Notes: generated by a model from the sequence alone, not told the origin. A stretch of 64,000 nucleotides of DNA from an uncultured Muribaculum sp. (GCA_910587665.1 CAJUMZ010000004.1:115884-179883), one strand, 5' to 3'; numbered from the stretch's first letter, positions 26,239-35,931 are shown. Translations and numbers: made by a program.

Positions 26239-27486
26239 ATGAAAAAATTATTTTTGTTAGGACTTTGCTTCTGTGCCGTTGCCGGTGTATCGGCACAGAA
26301 GAGCCTTGTTAAAGAGGTGGAAGGTAAGTCCAAGGGCTTTGATGCCGATTTTGCAAAGGCACGTACTCAGCTTGCCCCGGCATTGACTAATGCCGAGACC
26401 AAGGATGATGCCCAGACCTGGTATGTTGCCGGCTCAATTGAGTTTGGCGATTATGACAGCCAACTTGGGAAAAAGGCTGTTGGTCAGTCGGTCGATGACA
26501 AGGCTATGGGTCAGGCTCTTGTTGACGGTTATGAGTATTTCATGACCGCTTTCCCTCTTGACACAGTGCCCGAGGTTGATAAAACCGGCGCACCTAAGCT
26601 CAACAAGGATGGAAGTCCCAAGGTAAAGACCAAATATTCAAAGGATATGGTAAAGAAACTTGCCGCCCACTATAACGACTATGCCTCGGCAGGTCAGTTC
26701 CTTTGGGAGGCACAGGATTATCCCGGTGCTTACAAGGCATGGACAATCTATACTTCTCTACCTGAAAATCCCTCGCTCGGTAAGGACGCTCCTAAAGCAG
26801 CACCCGATTCAATCGTAGGCCAGATCTATTATTTCCAGGGCCTTGCCGCATGGCAGGCACAGCAGCTTGATGACGCAATCAGCGCTTTCCGCACAGCCCT
26901 CAAGCTTGGCTATTCCGATCCTGCTGTCTATGACTATGCAATCGGTGTTGCCGCCCAGAAGCAGGATGAAAACATGATTGTGGAATTTGCCCAGGAAGCC
27001 AACAAGGTATTCGGTGACTCTACAACCAAATATCTTACCATCATCATCAACGATAAGATAAACAAGGAGAAATATGATGAGGCAAAGACTCTTCTTGACC
27101 AGGCGATCACAGTGTCGCCCGACAATGCCGAGCTTTATGACGTGAGAGGTATACTCTATCAGAGCCAGAAGAAAAACGACGAGGCTCAAGCCGATTATGA
27201 GAAAGCTCTCTCTATCAAACCTGACTACACCAAGGCTCAGCTTGACCTCGGAAGGGTGCTTTACGCCAAGGCAGTAGCCATCGAGGAGGGCGCGGGTACG
27301 CTTGACAACGCAGCTTACAACAAGCTCCGCGAAGATAAGATCGATCCGATGCTCAGAAAGGCTATACCTTATCTTGAAAATGCTCTTAATGACGAGCAGA
27401 CAGAGGACGATGCACGTCGTTTGCTCCGTAGCATCTACTATACCCTTGACGATGAGGTAAATCTAAAGCGTATAGAGGCGATGTAA
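26239..27486 (+). CDS. Exported tetratricopeptide-repeat protein
   Basis: 415 residues with a signal peptide (MKKLFLLGLCFCAVAGVSAQ). Helical TPR units cover most of the mature chain; clear ones are GQIYYFQGLAAWQAQQLDDAISAFRTALKLG (about 193-225) and AELYDVRGILYQSQKKNDEAQADYEKALSIKPDYTKAQLDLGRVLY (about 295-345). It most likely acts in the periplasm as a scaffold; there is no enzymatic domain. It starts 36 bases after gyrA, so read-through from gyrA is possible. A strong terminator follows. The partner is not known. Confidence 0.8.
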   Translation: MKKLFLLGLCFCAVAGVSAQKSLVKEVEGKSKGFDADFAKARTQLAPALTNAETKDDAQTWYVAGSIEFGDYDSQLGKKAVGQSVDDKAMGQALVDGYEYFMTAFPLDTVPEVDKTGAPKLNKDGSPKVKTKYSKDMVKKLAAHYNDYASAGQFLWEAQDYPGAYKAWTIYTSLPENPSLGKDAPKAAPDSIVGQIYYFQGLAAWQAQQLDDAISAFRTALKLGYSDPAVYDYAIGVAAQKQDENMIVEFAQEANKVFGDSTTKYLTIIINDKINKEKYDEAKTLLDQAITVSPDNAELYDVRGILYQSQKKNDEAQADYEKALSIKPDYTKAQLDLGRVLYAKAVAIEEGAGTLDNAAYNKLREDKIDPMLRKAIPYLENALNDEQTEDDARRLLRSIYYTLDDEVNLKRIEAM

Positions 27487-27516
27487 AAGCCTGATAGATA
27501 CAAATCTAAGATACGG

Positions 27517-27553
27517 GAGTGCGCTGAATCGTATGATTTGGCGCACTCTATGT
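27517..27553 (+). terminator. Terminator after the TPR gene
   Basis: GAGTGCGC (27517-27524) pairs with GCGCACTC (27541-27548), with an inner AATC/GATT pairing, followed by TATGTAAT. Confidence 0.7.
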
Positions 27554-27599
27554 AATTATAAGATCTTTCCGAACCGTTGGATTAAGAGGGTGTTTAAAA

Positions 27600-29252
27600 A
27601 TGAGAAAAAGTATATATGTATTAACTGCTATTGTTACACTTGTCATTTCTTCTTGTTCTAAGTCAGATATTCAATATGACAAGGATATGGAAAGAGCCGA
27701 GAAAATGATGCGGAGCAATACTGACAGTGCATTGTCCATATTGGAGGCAATAGATCCTTCGGAGCTGAAGATTGATTCCTTGCGGGCGAAATATCATTTT
27801 CTGATGGCATACGGTCACATGTGCGGCAACCGTTCGATGATCGCGGACTCTCTTATCACGTATGCTCATGATTATTATCGAGGAAAAGATATTGTGAGGG
27901 ATATTAGAAGCGGCATCGCGTCGGCCTGGTATAGGTTTTGGGTGGGAGATACCCATGGAGCCATGGCTATGCTTGATTCCTTGTCGGGATTGCCTGGTGT
28001 GCCTGATTCCATAATGATTCAGACGTTGAGAACCCGCGTATTGCTCGGAGTGTCGGAATATCAGGGACGTCAGCTTATCCCGTTGGCGAAAAAACTCCAT
28101 GATCTTGAAACTGATACTATGAGACAGATTGAGGCGAAATATATGCTTCTGACCGGATACGAGTATGCCGGAGAGCCGGATTCGGCACTCTATATCATAG
28201 AAGAACTTATAGACTATGCCCGCAAAAATAATTGGGGCGATAAGCATTTCCAATTTGAAATGGAGCGGGCACAGTTGTTGACCGAACAAGGAAAGAATGC
28301 AGAGAGTGATGCCCTTATCGGGTGGATATTCCAAAAGGCGGGGCATGACAATGGCGCGGCAGATTATCTTCACTTTCAGTGTGCAATAAATGCGTTGAAT
28401 TCCGGCGACATCAGCAGGGCGTCACTACATCTTGCGGTTGCGGATAGCCTCGCTGTTAAATTGAGAGGAGATGACGACGTTTATTACCGCAGCTACAGCA
28501 ACCTTCTCCATGCGATCATTGACTTCAAGCAGACAGGGAGTGTCAAGCTGAGGCATATAAACGGATTGAACAATCGGCAGAGTGAGCGTTTCAACCGCAT
28601 GAAAGCCTCGCAATGGGAATCTGAACGCGGTGCTTTGCAGCAGCAGAACAGGGCGTTGGCTCTCAAAGCTGAAAGCGAACACAAGACTGTGATAATACTG
28701 ATAATCGGCATTGTCGCATTTTTGGTTGTGGCAGGAGCATTCAGAATTATCATAATCCGTCGCCAAAGAGAACGTGAAAATGAAGAGCGTATCGAGGCTT
28801 TGCAGAAAATGGTCGATGAGTATAAGTCAGCTCCTGCATCAGGTGGTTCGGGTACTACAGACTCGTCGGCATTGCGCAGTGCCATGCTCAAGCAGCTTGG
28901 CATTATCAAGATGGTGGCTGAGACGCCTACCGAACAGAATCGTGAGATGCTTCGTAAAATATCATCAATAGATGGAAAAACAAACGGGGAACTTGTCGAC
29001 TGGGAGAATGTCTATAAGATAATCGATAGTCTTTATTCGGGATTTTACGGTAAACTACAGTGCAAGTATGGCGATGTCCTCGGTCGGAAAGAGGTGCAGA
29101 TAATAGTGCTTATGGTGGCGGGGTTCTCTACCAAAGAAATCAGTGTGATCACCGGACAGACCACATCCACAATCTATGTAAGGAAATCATCGATAAGGAA
29201 GAAGCTCGGAGTGCCGGAAAAGGAAGATATTGTCAGATTTCTACTTAATTAG
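27600..29252 (+). CDS. Membrane-spanning TPR regulator with C-terminal LuxR-type HTH
   Basis: 550 residues. The N-terminus is a lipoprotein-type signal (lipobox VISSC, Cys19). Residues about 25-340 are periplasmic TPR-like helices, 345-362 coiled coil, 363-386 a transmembrane helix and 388-410 a charged coiled coil. The cytoplasmic end (about 490-550: LGRKEVQIIVLMVAGFSTKEISVITGQTTSTIYVRKSSIRKKLG) is a LuxR/GerE-like helix-turn-helix. This is a one-component transmembrane regulator of a type frequent in Bacteroidetes, sensing outside and binding DNA inside. A lipobox Cys and a second membrane pass together are unusual; the Cys may simply be part of the signal anchor. The receptor gene downstream, preceded by direct repeats, is its likely target. 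Confidence 0.75.
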   Translation: MRKSIYVLTAIVTLVISSCSKSDIQYDKDMERAEKMMRSNTDSALSILEAIDPSELKIDSLRAKYHFLMAYGHMCGNRSMIADSLITYAHDYYRGKDIVRDIRSGIASAWYRFWVGDTHGAMAMLDSLSGLPGVPDSIMIQTLRTRVLLGVSEYQGRQLIPLAKKLHDLETDTMRQIEAKYMLLTGYEYAGEPDSALYIIEELIDYARKNNWGDKHFQFEMERAQLLTEQGKNAESDALIGWIFQKAGHDNGAADYLHFQCAINALNSGDISRASLHLAVADSLAVKLRGDDDVYYRSYSNLLHAIIDFKQTGSVKLRHINGLNNRQSERFNRMKASQWESERGALQQQNRALALKAESEHKTVIILIIGIVAFLVVAGAFRIIIIRRQRERENEERIEALQKMVDEYKSAPASGGSGTTDSSALRSAMLKQLGIIKMVAETPTEQNREMLRKISSIDGKTNGELVDWENVYKIIDSLYSGFYGKLQCKYGDVLGRKEVQIIVLMVAGFSTKEISVITGQTTSTIYVRKSSIRKKLGVPEKEDIVRFLLN

Positions 29253-29269
29253 TGACCCTGTTAAGGCTC

Positions 29270-29358
29270 TATTAAGATCCTGCAACGGGCTATTAAGACT
29301 TTTAAGAGATGCAATCGCTGATATTCAGTCGGTTGCATCTCTTGTATTAAGACTTTTA
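29270..29358 (+). repeat. Direct repeats TATTAAGA between regulator and receptor genes
   Basis: TATTAAGA occurs at 29270-29277, 29291-29298 and 29345-29352; the last two belong to a longer exact 14-base repeat TATTAAGACTTTTA (29291-29304 and 29345-29358). The first two are 21 bases apart, two turns of the helix. They flank the terminator hairpin and precede the receptor gene, so they are candidate binding sites for the adjacent HTH protein. Confidence 0.6.
29304..29343 (+). terminator. Terminator-like hairpin after the TPR/HTH gene
   Basis: AAGAGATGCAA (29304-29314) pairs perfectly with TTGCATCTCTT (29333-29343); only a weak T run follows. Confidence 0.6.
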
Positions 29359-29423
29359 TATTAGGAGTTAAAATCTGTTTGGATGTAATTTCGCATCAGA
29401 AAATCATTAAAAACTGATGTGAA

Positions 29424-31733
29424 ATGAAAAGAGTTATTTCAATTTTTATTGCCGTTATGGCTGTCATCCCGGTCTTTTGCCGGGAGATAACGGGAAAAGT
29501 AGTGGGCGAAAACGAGATGCCTCTCAGCTTCGTCAATGTAGTGTTGTACCGTGATTCAACTTACGTGACGGGTGCAGTGACCAATACCTATGGAGTATTT
29601 GCGATAAGCACGGAATCTAAAGGCGAGCTTGCAGCCAAAGTTTCATTTGTCGGCTATGAGACTTATGTGACGTCAGTCCCTTTATCCGGTAAAATGGAAA
29701 TAGTAAAGCTCATGCCTGCGGCTGTTAAACTTGGTGAAGTGGAGGTAAAAGCCACGCGGCCTTCCACGATAATGAAAGGCAACGCGCTTGTCACCAATAT
29801 CGAGGGTAGTTCTCTCGCCTTAGCCGGCAGTGCCAACGACGTTTTGGCACGTGTGCCGATGATAATAGACAACGGTGGCACGCTGGAGGTATTCGGCAAA
29901 GGTTCTCCGGAAATCTATATCAACGGGCGCAAGGTTAATGACCCGCAGGAGCTCGCCCAACTCAATTCGCAGGATATGAAAAATGTGTCGGTGATAACCA
30001 ATCCGGGTGCGGCATACGCGGCAAACGTAAAATCTGTCATTCTGATTCGTACCAAGCCTCCAAAAGGTGACGGACTAAGTGGTACAATCCGTACAGATAA
30101 TGGATTTCAGCACTATTTCCGAACCGGCAATTCGATTGATTTGAAATACCGCACACGCGGATTGGAACTGTTCGTAAACTATGGCTGGTGGTATGGCGCC
30201 GGTCGCGATGACCGTACCAATGACATGACAACCACCACTGCGGCGGGTCAATATAATCAATCTTTGCGTACTTTGGGTAAACAGTCATACAACGACATGA
30301 CAGGAAAAATCGGATTCTCATATCTGTTTAATGACAATCATAGCATCGGAGCCTACTATCAAAACAGCCGGAATCGGCATCATACCACGGGCATCATACC
30401 GAGTGAAGTATGGCAGGATGGAGTTTTGCTTGACAAATATAATTCAGATGTCAATAACAGGTCAATTGCTTCACCGAGACATTATGCCAATCTTTATTAT
30501 AACGGGATCGTCGGTAAACTGACAATAGATTTTAATGTTGACTATCTGTGGTATAAAAATCGGGAACTTTCATTGAGCGATGAGTTTAGTGAAACGGGAG
30601 ATGACAGGGTTGTCACCACAACCGCGATGAACCGTAACCGTATGTTTGCCGAAAAATTAGTGTTAAGCCATCCTTTATGGGGTGGACAGATAAGAATCGG
30701 TGAGGAATACACTGACACACGCATCACAAACCTGTTCACTGCCAATATTTCTGAAATAGGAGATGCCGATAACATGGTTGACGAAAGTAATGTCGCTGCG
30801 TTTGTAGAGGTCGGCCGGCAATTTGGTCGCGTCAATGTCGGGGTCGGATTACGTTACGAACATGTAAAGTTTGATTACTACGAGATGGGGTCGCGTCGCG
30901 ACGGTCAGAGCAAGACATATGACAACCTGTTTCCCTCGCTGAATGTAGCCACGCAGATAGGCCCTGTCCGTATGGGATTGAATTATTCAGGAAAGACCGT
31001 GCGCCCGGGATACGGTCAACTTGACGGGGCGGTCAGTTATATCAACCGCCTCACGTTTGAAAGCGGAAACCCATATTTGAAACCTACTAAAATGCAGACG
31101 TTGGAATACATGGCTCAGTGGCGTCAGTTCTTCGCCCAACTGTCATATGTCTACTTCAAAGATGGGGTATATCATATCACAGAGCCATACGGAACCGATG
31201 GAGAGGCTACCATCATCAGGATCGCTAATCTTGATCATCGCCACTATTTTCAAGCTTTCGCGGGCGCACAATTCAAGGTTGGTGTATGGCAACCTCGTGT
31301 AAATGTAGGAATGATGAAGCAGTGGCTGACTTTGCCTGTAAATGGAACGCCGATGAAAATGAACACTCCCGGATTTCTTTTTCAGTGGCAGAATGTTGTC
31401 AAACTTCCTTTTGGCATCTGGTTGAATGTGGATGCCCAGTTGATGACCACGCAATGGGACAACAATATGAAGCTCTCCAATACTCCATGGTATGTCAATG
31501 CCAAGATATACAAGGCATTTTTCAACGATATGCTCGGCATAACCCTCGAAGCAAAGGATTTATTCAATTCCTCTCGGAATGATGCCGTGATGTATAATGA
31601 CGCAGTCCGGATTGTTCAGAAAAACTATTCACCAAGCCGCTCCATGATGCTGACACTTCAATATCGCTTCAATACGACCCGCGATCGCTATCGTGGAACA
31701 GGTGCCGGCAATTCTGAAAAATCACGTTTCTGA
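29424..31733 (+). CDS. Outer-membrane beta-barrel receptor (TonB-receptor-like, OMP_b-brl_3 type)
   Basis: 769 residues. After the signal peptide (MKRVISIFIAVMAVIPVFC) comes a carboxypeptidase-like regulatory domain (about 20-100; ITGKVVGENEMPLSFVNVVLYRDSTYVTGAVTNTYGVF), a plug-like domain (about 105-210; LARVPMIIDNGGTLEVFGKGSPEIYINGRKV) and a long beta-barrel with alternating aromatic strands. Such proteins import or bind glycans, peptides or metals at the outer membrane. No SusD partner follows, so it is a stand-alone receptor. An imperfect -7 element TAATTTCG lies at 29386. Position after the membrane-spanning TPR/HTH regulator suggests local control. Confidence 0.82.
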   Translation: MKRVISIFIAVMAVIPVFCREITGKVVGENEMPLSFVNVVLYRDSTYVTGAVTNTYGVFAISTESKGELAAKVSFVGYETYVTSVPLSGKMEIVKLMPAAVKLGEVEVKATRPSTIMKGNALVTNIEGSSLALAGSANDVLARVPMIIDNGGTLEVFGKGSPEIYINGRKVNDPQELAQLNSQDMKNVSVITNPGAAYAANVKSVILIRTKPPKGDGLSGTIRTDNGFQHYFRTGNSIDLKYRTRGLELFVNYGWWYGAGRDDRTNDMTTTTAAGQYNQSLRTLGKQSYNDMTGKIGFSYLFNDNHSIGAYYQNSRNRHHTTGIIPSEVWQDGVLLDKYNSDVNNRSIASPRHYANLYYNGIVGKLTIDFNVDYLWYKNRELSLSDEFSETGDDRVVTTTAMNRNRMFAEKLVLSHPLWGGQIRIGEEYTDTRITNLFTANISEIGDADNMVDESNVAAFVEVGRQFGRVNVGVGLRYEHVKFDYYEMGSRRDGQSKTYDNLFPSLNVATQIGPVRMGLNYSGKTVRPGYGQLDGAVSYINRLTFESGNPYLKPTKMQTLEYMAQWRQFFAQLSYVYFKDGVYHITEPYGTDGEATIIRIANLDHRHYFQAFAGAQFKVGVWQPRVNVGMMKQWLTLPVNGTPMKMNTPGFLFQWQNVVKLPFGIWLNVDAQLMTTQWDNNMKLSNTPWYVNAKIYKAFFNDMLGITLEAKDLFNSSRNDAVMYNDAVRIVQKNYSPSRSMMLTLQYRFNTTRDRYRGTGAGNSEKSRF

Positions 31734-31829
31734 TTGATCTATCGTTTCCGTCGGCAATAATGCAGGAGGCCTAAAAGAATTTTTAATAAAATCCTCCCTC
31801 CGAGGGGGTGTATTTCGGCGCAAAAATCT

Positions 31830-31837
31830 TAAATTTG
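31830..31837 (+). promoter_or_regulatory. -7 element of pta-ackA
   Basis: TAAATTTG, 46 bases before the pta ATG; -33 element not evident. Confidence 0.5.
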
Positions 31838-31883
31838 CAGATTAATAAACAACATCATTAATTTTTACTAAAAATCAATTACT

Positions 31884-32900
31884 ATGGGACTATTTGAAAA
31901 ATTGACCGTAAAGGCAAAGGAACAGCGCCAGCGTATTGTCCTTCCTGAAGGAACAGAGCCGCGTACACTTACGGCTGCCGACCGTATCATTACTGAAGGC
32001 ATCGCCGATATCATTCTCCTCGGTGACCCCAAAGAGATCGCCGACGCGGCACGTGAGCTGAGTCTTACCAATATATGCAAGGCACGTGTTGTCAATCCTA
32101 AGGATGACAAGGTGATAGACAAGTATGCTCCTCTTTTCTATGAACTTAGGAAGAGCAAGGGTATAAGCATGGAGGATGCGCGACGTACAGCCACCAATCC
32201 TCTTTACCTCGGTTGTCTTATGATAAAGAACGGCGACGCTGACGGTCAGGTGGCAGGCGCGCTGAATACCACAGGCAATGTGCTTCGTGCCGCTTTCCAG
32301 GTTATCAAGACCAAACCGGGGATTGACGTGGTTTCAGGTGCATTCGTGATGCTTCTCCCCGATGGGTCTCCCTTTGGACAGGATGGTATCCTTGTGTTTG
32401 CCGATTGTGCTGTATTGCCCGATCCTACAGCAAAAGAACTTGCTCAGATCGCGCTTTCCACTGCTGACACTGCACGCGACATCGCCGGAATAGATCCGCG
32501 TATCGCCATGCTTAGCTTCTCTACCAAGGGCAGCGCAAAGCATGAGCGCATCGACAAGGTGATAGAGGCAGTAAAGATCGTGCATGCCGCTGATCCTGAT
32601 CTGATGTGTGACGGAGAGCTTCAGGCTGACGCCGCCCTGGTACCCGGTGTCGCCAAGAGCAAGGCTCCCGACAGCCCGCTTAAAGGTACAGCCGATGTGC
32701 TCGTGTTCCCGTCGCTCGAGACCGGTAATATCGCCTATAAGCTTGTGCAGCGTCTTGCCGGTGTCCAGGCTGTAGGTCCTATCCTGCAAGGTCTCGCCGC
32801 TCCGGTCAACGACCTTTCACGCGGATGTTTCCCCGAAGATATTTACAAGACAATCATTATTACCTGCAATCAGGCTATAGGTGAGGCTTGTCGCCATTAA
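31884..32900 (+). CDS. pta: Phosphate acetyltransferase
   Basis: Pta converts acetyl-CoA and phosphate into acetyl phosphate, the first half of the ATP-yielding acetate pathway. The 338-residue protein is the short, single-domain form (PTA_PTB domain only), without the N-terminal DRTGG region of E. coli. Signatures include RIVLPEGTEPRTLTAADRI, GLMIKNGDADGQVAGA-like LMIKNGDADGQVAGALNTTGNV, TKGSAKHERIDKV and CDGELQADAALVPGVA. It is followed after 25 bases by ackA on the same strand, as expected for an operon. Confidence 0.95.
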   Translation: MGLFEKLTVKAKEQRQRIVLPEGTEPRTLTAADRIITEGIADIILLGDPKEIADAARELSLTNICKARVVNPKDDKVIDKYAPLFYELRKSKGISMEDARRTATNPLYLGCLMIKNGDADGQVAGALNTTGNVLRAAFQVIKTKPGIDVVSGAFVMLLPDGSPFGQDGILVFADCAVLPDPTAKELAQIALSTADTARDIAGIDPRIAMLSFSTKGSAKHERIDKVIEAVKIVHAADPDLMCDGELQADAALVPGVAKSKAPDSPLKGTADVLVFPSLETGNIAYKLVQRLAGVQAVGPILQGLAAPVNDLSRGCFPEDIYKTIIITCNQAIGEACRH

Positions 32901-32925
32901 TAGCCAATAAAATATCATAACCGAA

Positions 32926-34137
32926 ATGAATATATTAGTCCTTAACTGCGGAAGCAGCTCCGTAAAATATAAATTGATTGACGTCGACAACAAGAAAACC
33001 CTTGCCGAGGGTGGGGTGGAAAAAGTAGGATTGCCCGGCTCATTCCTCAAATTCAAGTTGCCCGACGGAGAGAAAAAGACTCTTGAAATGCCTATTCCCG
33101 ACCACAGGAAGGCAATCAACGATATCCTCAACATACTTACCGACGCCACATATGGCTGCATAAAGAGTTTTGATGAGATTAATGCCGTTGGACACCGCGT
33201 GGTGCATGGAGGAGAGAAGTTTAACAAGAGTGTGAAGATTGATGATGAGGTAATTGCAAAGATTAAGGAGTGCTATGATGTAGCCCCGCTTCACAATCCG
33301 GTCAACATGGCGGGTATAGACGCCATCACAGAGCTTATGCCGGGTGTGCCGCAGGTTGCCGTGTTTGACACTGCATTCCATCAGACAATGCCGAAGGAAG
33401 CTTACATGTACGCTCTTCCTTATGAACTATATGAAAAATATGCTATACGCCGCTATGGATTCCACGGCACGAGCCACCGCTATGTGTCGCGTCGCGCCTG
33501 TGATTTTCTTGGTTTGCCCTATGACAAGCAGCGTGTGATAACCTGTCATATCGGTAACGGCGGGTCAATTACCGCAGTGCTTGACGGAAAGAGCGTTGAC
33601 ACATCAATGGGTCTCACTCCGGTAGAGGGTCTTATGATGGGTACACGCGTTGGAGATGTCGATCCGGGCGCGCTGACTTTTATAATGGATAAGGAGCATC
33701 TGACCACAAAGCAGCTGAGCGACCTTATCAACAAGAAGAGTGGCGTAGCGGGCATTTCAGGCATCTCTTCCGACATGCGTGACATTGATGCCGCTATTGA
33801 GAAAGGCGACGAGCGTGCCAAGCTTGCACTTGACATGTATATCTATCGTATAATCAAGTATGTGGGTGCTTTTGCCGCTGTGCTCAACGGCGTCGACGTT
33901 ATTGTGTTTACCGGCGGCGTAGGCGAAAATCAGCAAATGCTCCGCAAGCGTGTGTGTGACCATCTTTCATATCTTGGAGTCAAGATCGACGATGATGTCA
34001 ATTTCTCGTCGCGTGGCGAAGAAAAGCTTATCTCCGCTTCCGACTCGAAGGTGAAGGTAGTTGTCATACCTACCGACGAGGAGCTTATGATAGCCCGCGA
34101 CACAGAGGCTATCGTAAACGGTCGTCAGCCGGAGTAA
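32926..34137 (+). CDS. ackA: Acetate kinase
   Basis: AckA transfers the phosphate of acetyl phosphate to ADP, giving acetate and ATP. The 403-residue protein shows the ASKHA fold motifs: VLNCGSSSVKYKLID at the start, GHRVVHGGEKF near 88, DTAFHQTMP near 148, RRYGFHGTSHRYVS near 175, GNGGSITAV near 209 and FTGGVGENQQMLRK near 325. Catalytic Asp and Arg are therefore in place. It is 25 bases downstream of pta, completing the acetate-forming pathway of this fermentative organism. Confidence 0.97.
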   Translation: MNILVLNCGSSSVKYKLIDVDNKKTLAEGGVEKVGLPGSFLKFKLPDGEKKTLEMPIPDHRKAINDILNILTDATYGCIKSFDEINAVGHRVVHGGEKFNKSVKIDDEVIAKIKECYDVAPLHNPVNMAGIDAITELMPGVPQVAVFDTAFHQTMPKEAYMYALPYELYEKYAIRRYGFHGTSHRYVSRRACDFLGLPYDKQRVITCHIGNGGSITAVLDGKSVDTSMGLTPVEGLMMGTRVGDVDPGALTFIMDKEHLTTKQLSDLINKKSGVAGISGISSDMRDIDAAIEKGDERAKLALDMYIYRIIKYVGAFAAVLNGVDVIVFTGGVGENQQMLRKRVCDHLSYLGVKIDDDVNFSSRGEEKLISASDSKVKVVVIPTDEELMIARDTEAIVNGRQPE

Positions 34138-34167
34138 TGATATTCTGTACTTTAATTGATATATAAA

Positions 34168-35067
34168 ATGAAGAAAATTAGAGCTGCCATAGTTGGATAT
34201 GGTAACATTGGAAAGTTTGTGTTGGATGCGCTGCATGAGGCGTCTGACTTTGAAGTGGCAGGCGTGGTGCGACGCAATCCTGCCGGAGAGCAGCCTGCTG
34301 AGCTTGCGGGTTATAAGGTGGTAAGTGACGTGCTTGAACTTGACGACGTGCAGGTGGCGATACTCTGTACGCCCACGCGTGAAGTGGAGAAGCATGCACG
34401 CATACTGCTCGCCGAAGGCATCAACACAGTGGACAGCTACGATATCCACGGGGGTATAGCTGACCTGCGCGCAACACTTGACCCGATCGCAAAGGCTCAC
34501 GGCTCTGTCGCCATCATTTCGGCAGGCTGGGATCCGGGCAGCGACTCGGTAGTACGCGCACTTATGCAGGCTGCGGCTCCAAAGGGGGTGACATATACCA
34601 ATTTCGGTCCGGGCATGAGTATGGGACACACTGTCGCAGTCAAGTCCAAGCCGGGAGTGAAGAACGCTCTTTCAATGACTATTCCGCTTGGCACCGGCAT
34701 TCACCGCCGTATGGTGTATGTCGAGGTCGAGGATGGATATAAGATTGAAGATATCGCCAAGGCGGTGAAGGAAGATCCCTATTTTGCAAGCGACGAGACC
34801 CATGTGTTTGCCGTTCCTTCGGTGGATGACATCAAGGATATGGGACATGGCGTCAACATGGTAAGAAAGGGTGTGTCCGGAATCACGCAGAATCAGCGGT
34901 TTGAGTTCAACATGTCGATCAACAACCCCGCTTTGACAGCTCAGATCCTCGTGGGAGTGGCGCGTGCCACCATGATAGAGCGCCCCGGCGCATATACAAT
35001 GATCGAGATACCGGTGATTGATATGCTCTACGGCGACCGTGAGGAATTAATCCGTCATTTAGTATAG
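34168..35067 (+). CDS. ddh: meso-Diaminopimelate dehydrogenase
   Basis: Ddh makes meso-DAP in one NADPH-dependent step from tetrahydrodipicolinate, supplying peptidoglycan and lysine. 299 residues from the ATG at 34168; an upstream TTG (34156) is less likely. The Rossmann motif VGYGNIGKFVLDAL is at the N-terminus, followed by VVRRNPAG, VDSYDIHGG and SAGWDPGSDSVVRALMQAAAP, all family marks. It lies 30 bases after ackA and 5 before lgt. A one-enzyme DAP route is usual in Bacteroidales. No promoter is visible in the gap. Confidence 0.93.
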   Translation: MKKIRAAIVGYGNIGKFVLDALHEASDFEVAGVVRRNPAGEQPAELAGYKVVSDVLELDDVQVAILCTPTREVEKHARILLAEGINTVDSYDIHGGIADLRATLDPIAKAHGSVAIISAGWDPGSDSVVRALMQAAAPKGVTYTNFGPGMSMGHTVAVKSKPGVKNALSMTIPLGTGIHRRMVYVEVEDGYKIEDIAKAVKEDPYFASDETHVFAVPSVDDIKDMGHGVNMVRKGVSGITQNQRFEFNMSINNPALTAQILVGVARATMIERPGAYTMIEIPVIDMLYGDREELIRHLV

Positions 35068-35072
35068 TCAAT

Positions 35073-35930
35073 ATGCTCGACTTTATAACCTGGAACGTCA
35101 ATCCCGAACTGTTTAGCGGCTTCGTCACCATACGGTGGTACGGGCTTATGTTTGCCATCGGATTTCTGGTGGGATATGAGCTTGTGGCGCGTATGTTCAA
35201 GCATGAGGGGGCACCCGAGCGCTGGCTCGGCATCCTTCTCATCTATGTCGTTGTCGCGACAATTGTAGGCGCGCGGCTCGGACATGTGTTTTTCTACGAA
35301 TGGGATGTCTACCGGCTCGATCCGATCAAGATACTCTACATTTGGGAAGGAGGACTTGCCAGCCATGGAGGCGCGGTGGCGATCATAATAGCCGTGATAT
35401 TGTTTTCGATTTTTGTCACGAAAAAGAGCCCGTTATGGACATTTGACCGTCTTGTGATAGCTATTGCGCTTGTGGGCGGACTCATACGTCTCGGAAATCT
35501 TTTCAATTCGGAGATATTCGGCACTGCAACCGATCTCCCATGGGGATTCATGTTTGTGCGTTCCCGCGAATGGCATGAACTCTATGAGGGGCAGGCGGTA
35601 CATCCTACCCAGATCTATGAGGCGTTGTGCTACTTCGCGCTTTTCGGACTGCTGATGTGGATGTACTGGAAGAAAAATGCCGAGGCGCGTCCCGGACTGA
35701 TTCTCGGGGTGTTCTTTATCGGTATATTCCTGCCGCGTTTTCTTATAGAGTTTATCAAGAATGACCAGGTGGCGCGTGAGGCTACTATGACGTTGAATTT
35801 AGGGCAACAGCTCAGTATTCCGTTTATATTGCTCGGTGTGTTCCTTGTCATCTATGCCATGATGCGTCCGAAAGTGCCGTTGACGTTTCCCAATCGTTTT
35901 GCCGATGAAAAGCCGGCTACGAGAAAATAG
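35073..35930 (+). CDS. lgt: Prolipoprotein diacylglyceryl transferase
   Basis: Lgt transfers diacylglycerol from phosphatidylglycerol to the lipobox cysteine, the step before LspA. 285 residues with about seven hydrophobic helices. Family motifs: IRWYGLMFAIGFLVGY near the N-terminus, GARLGHVFFYE, WEGGLASHGGAVAI (His and Gly loop), RLGNLFNSEIFG and HPTQIYEALCYF. It follows ddh by 5 bases. The next gene on the opposite strand ends one base away, so no room for a separate terminator is left. Confidence 0.95.
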   Translation: MLDFITWNVNPELFSGFVTIRWYGLMFAIGFLVGYELVARMFKHEGAPERWLGILLIYVVVATIVGARLGHVFFYEWDVYRLDPIKILYIWEGGLASHGGAVAIIIAVILFSIFVTKKSPLWTFDRLVIAIALVGGLIRLGNLFNSEIFGTATDLPWGFMFVRSREWHELYEGQAVHPTQIYEALCYFALFGLLMWMYWKKNAEARPGLILGVFFIGIFLPRFLIEFIKNDQVAREATMTLNLGQQLSIPFILLGVFLVIYAMMRPKVPLTFPNRFADEKPATRK

Positions 35931-35931
35931 G

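Noticed and set aside
33967..34629. 220-codon minus-strand open frame
   Set aside because: Antisense to ackA and ddh, both certain; a shadow frame.
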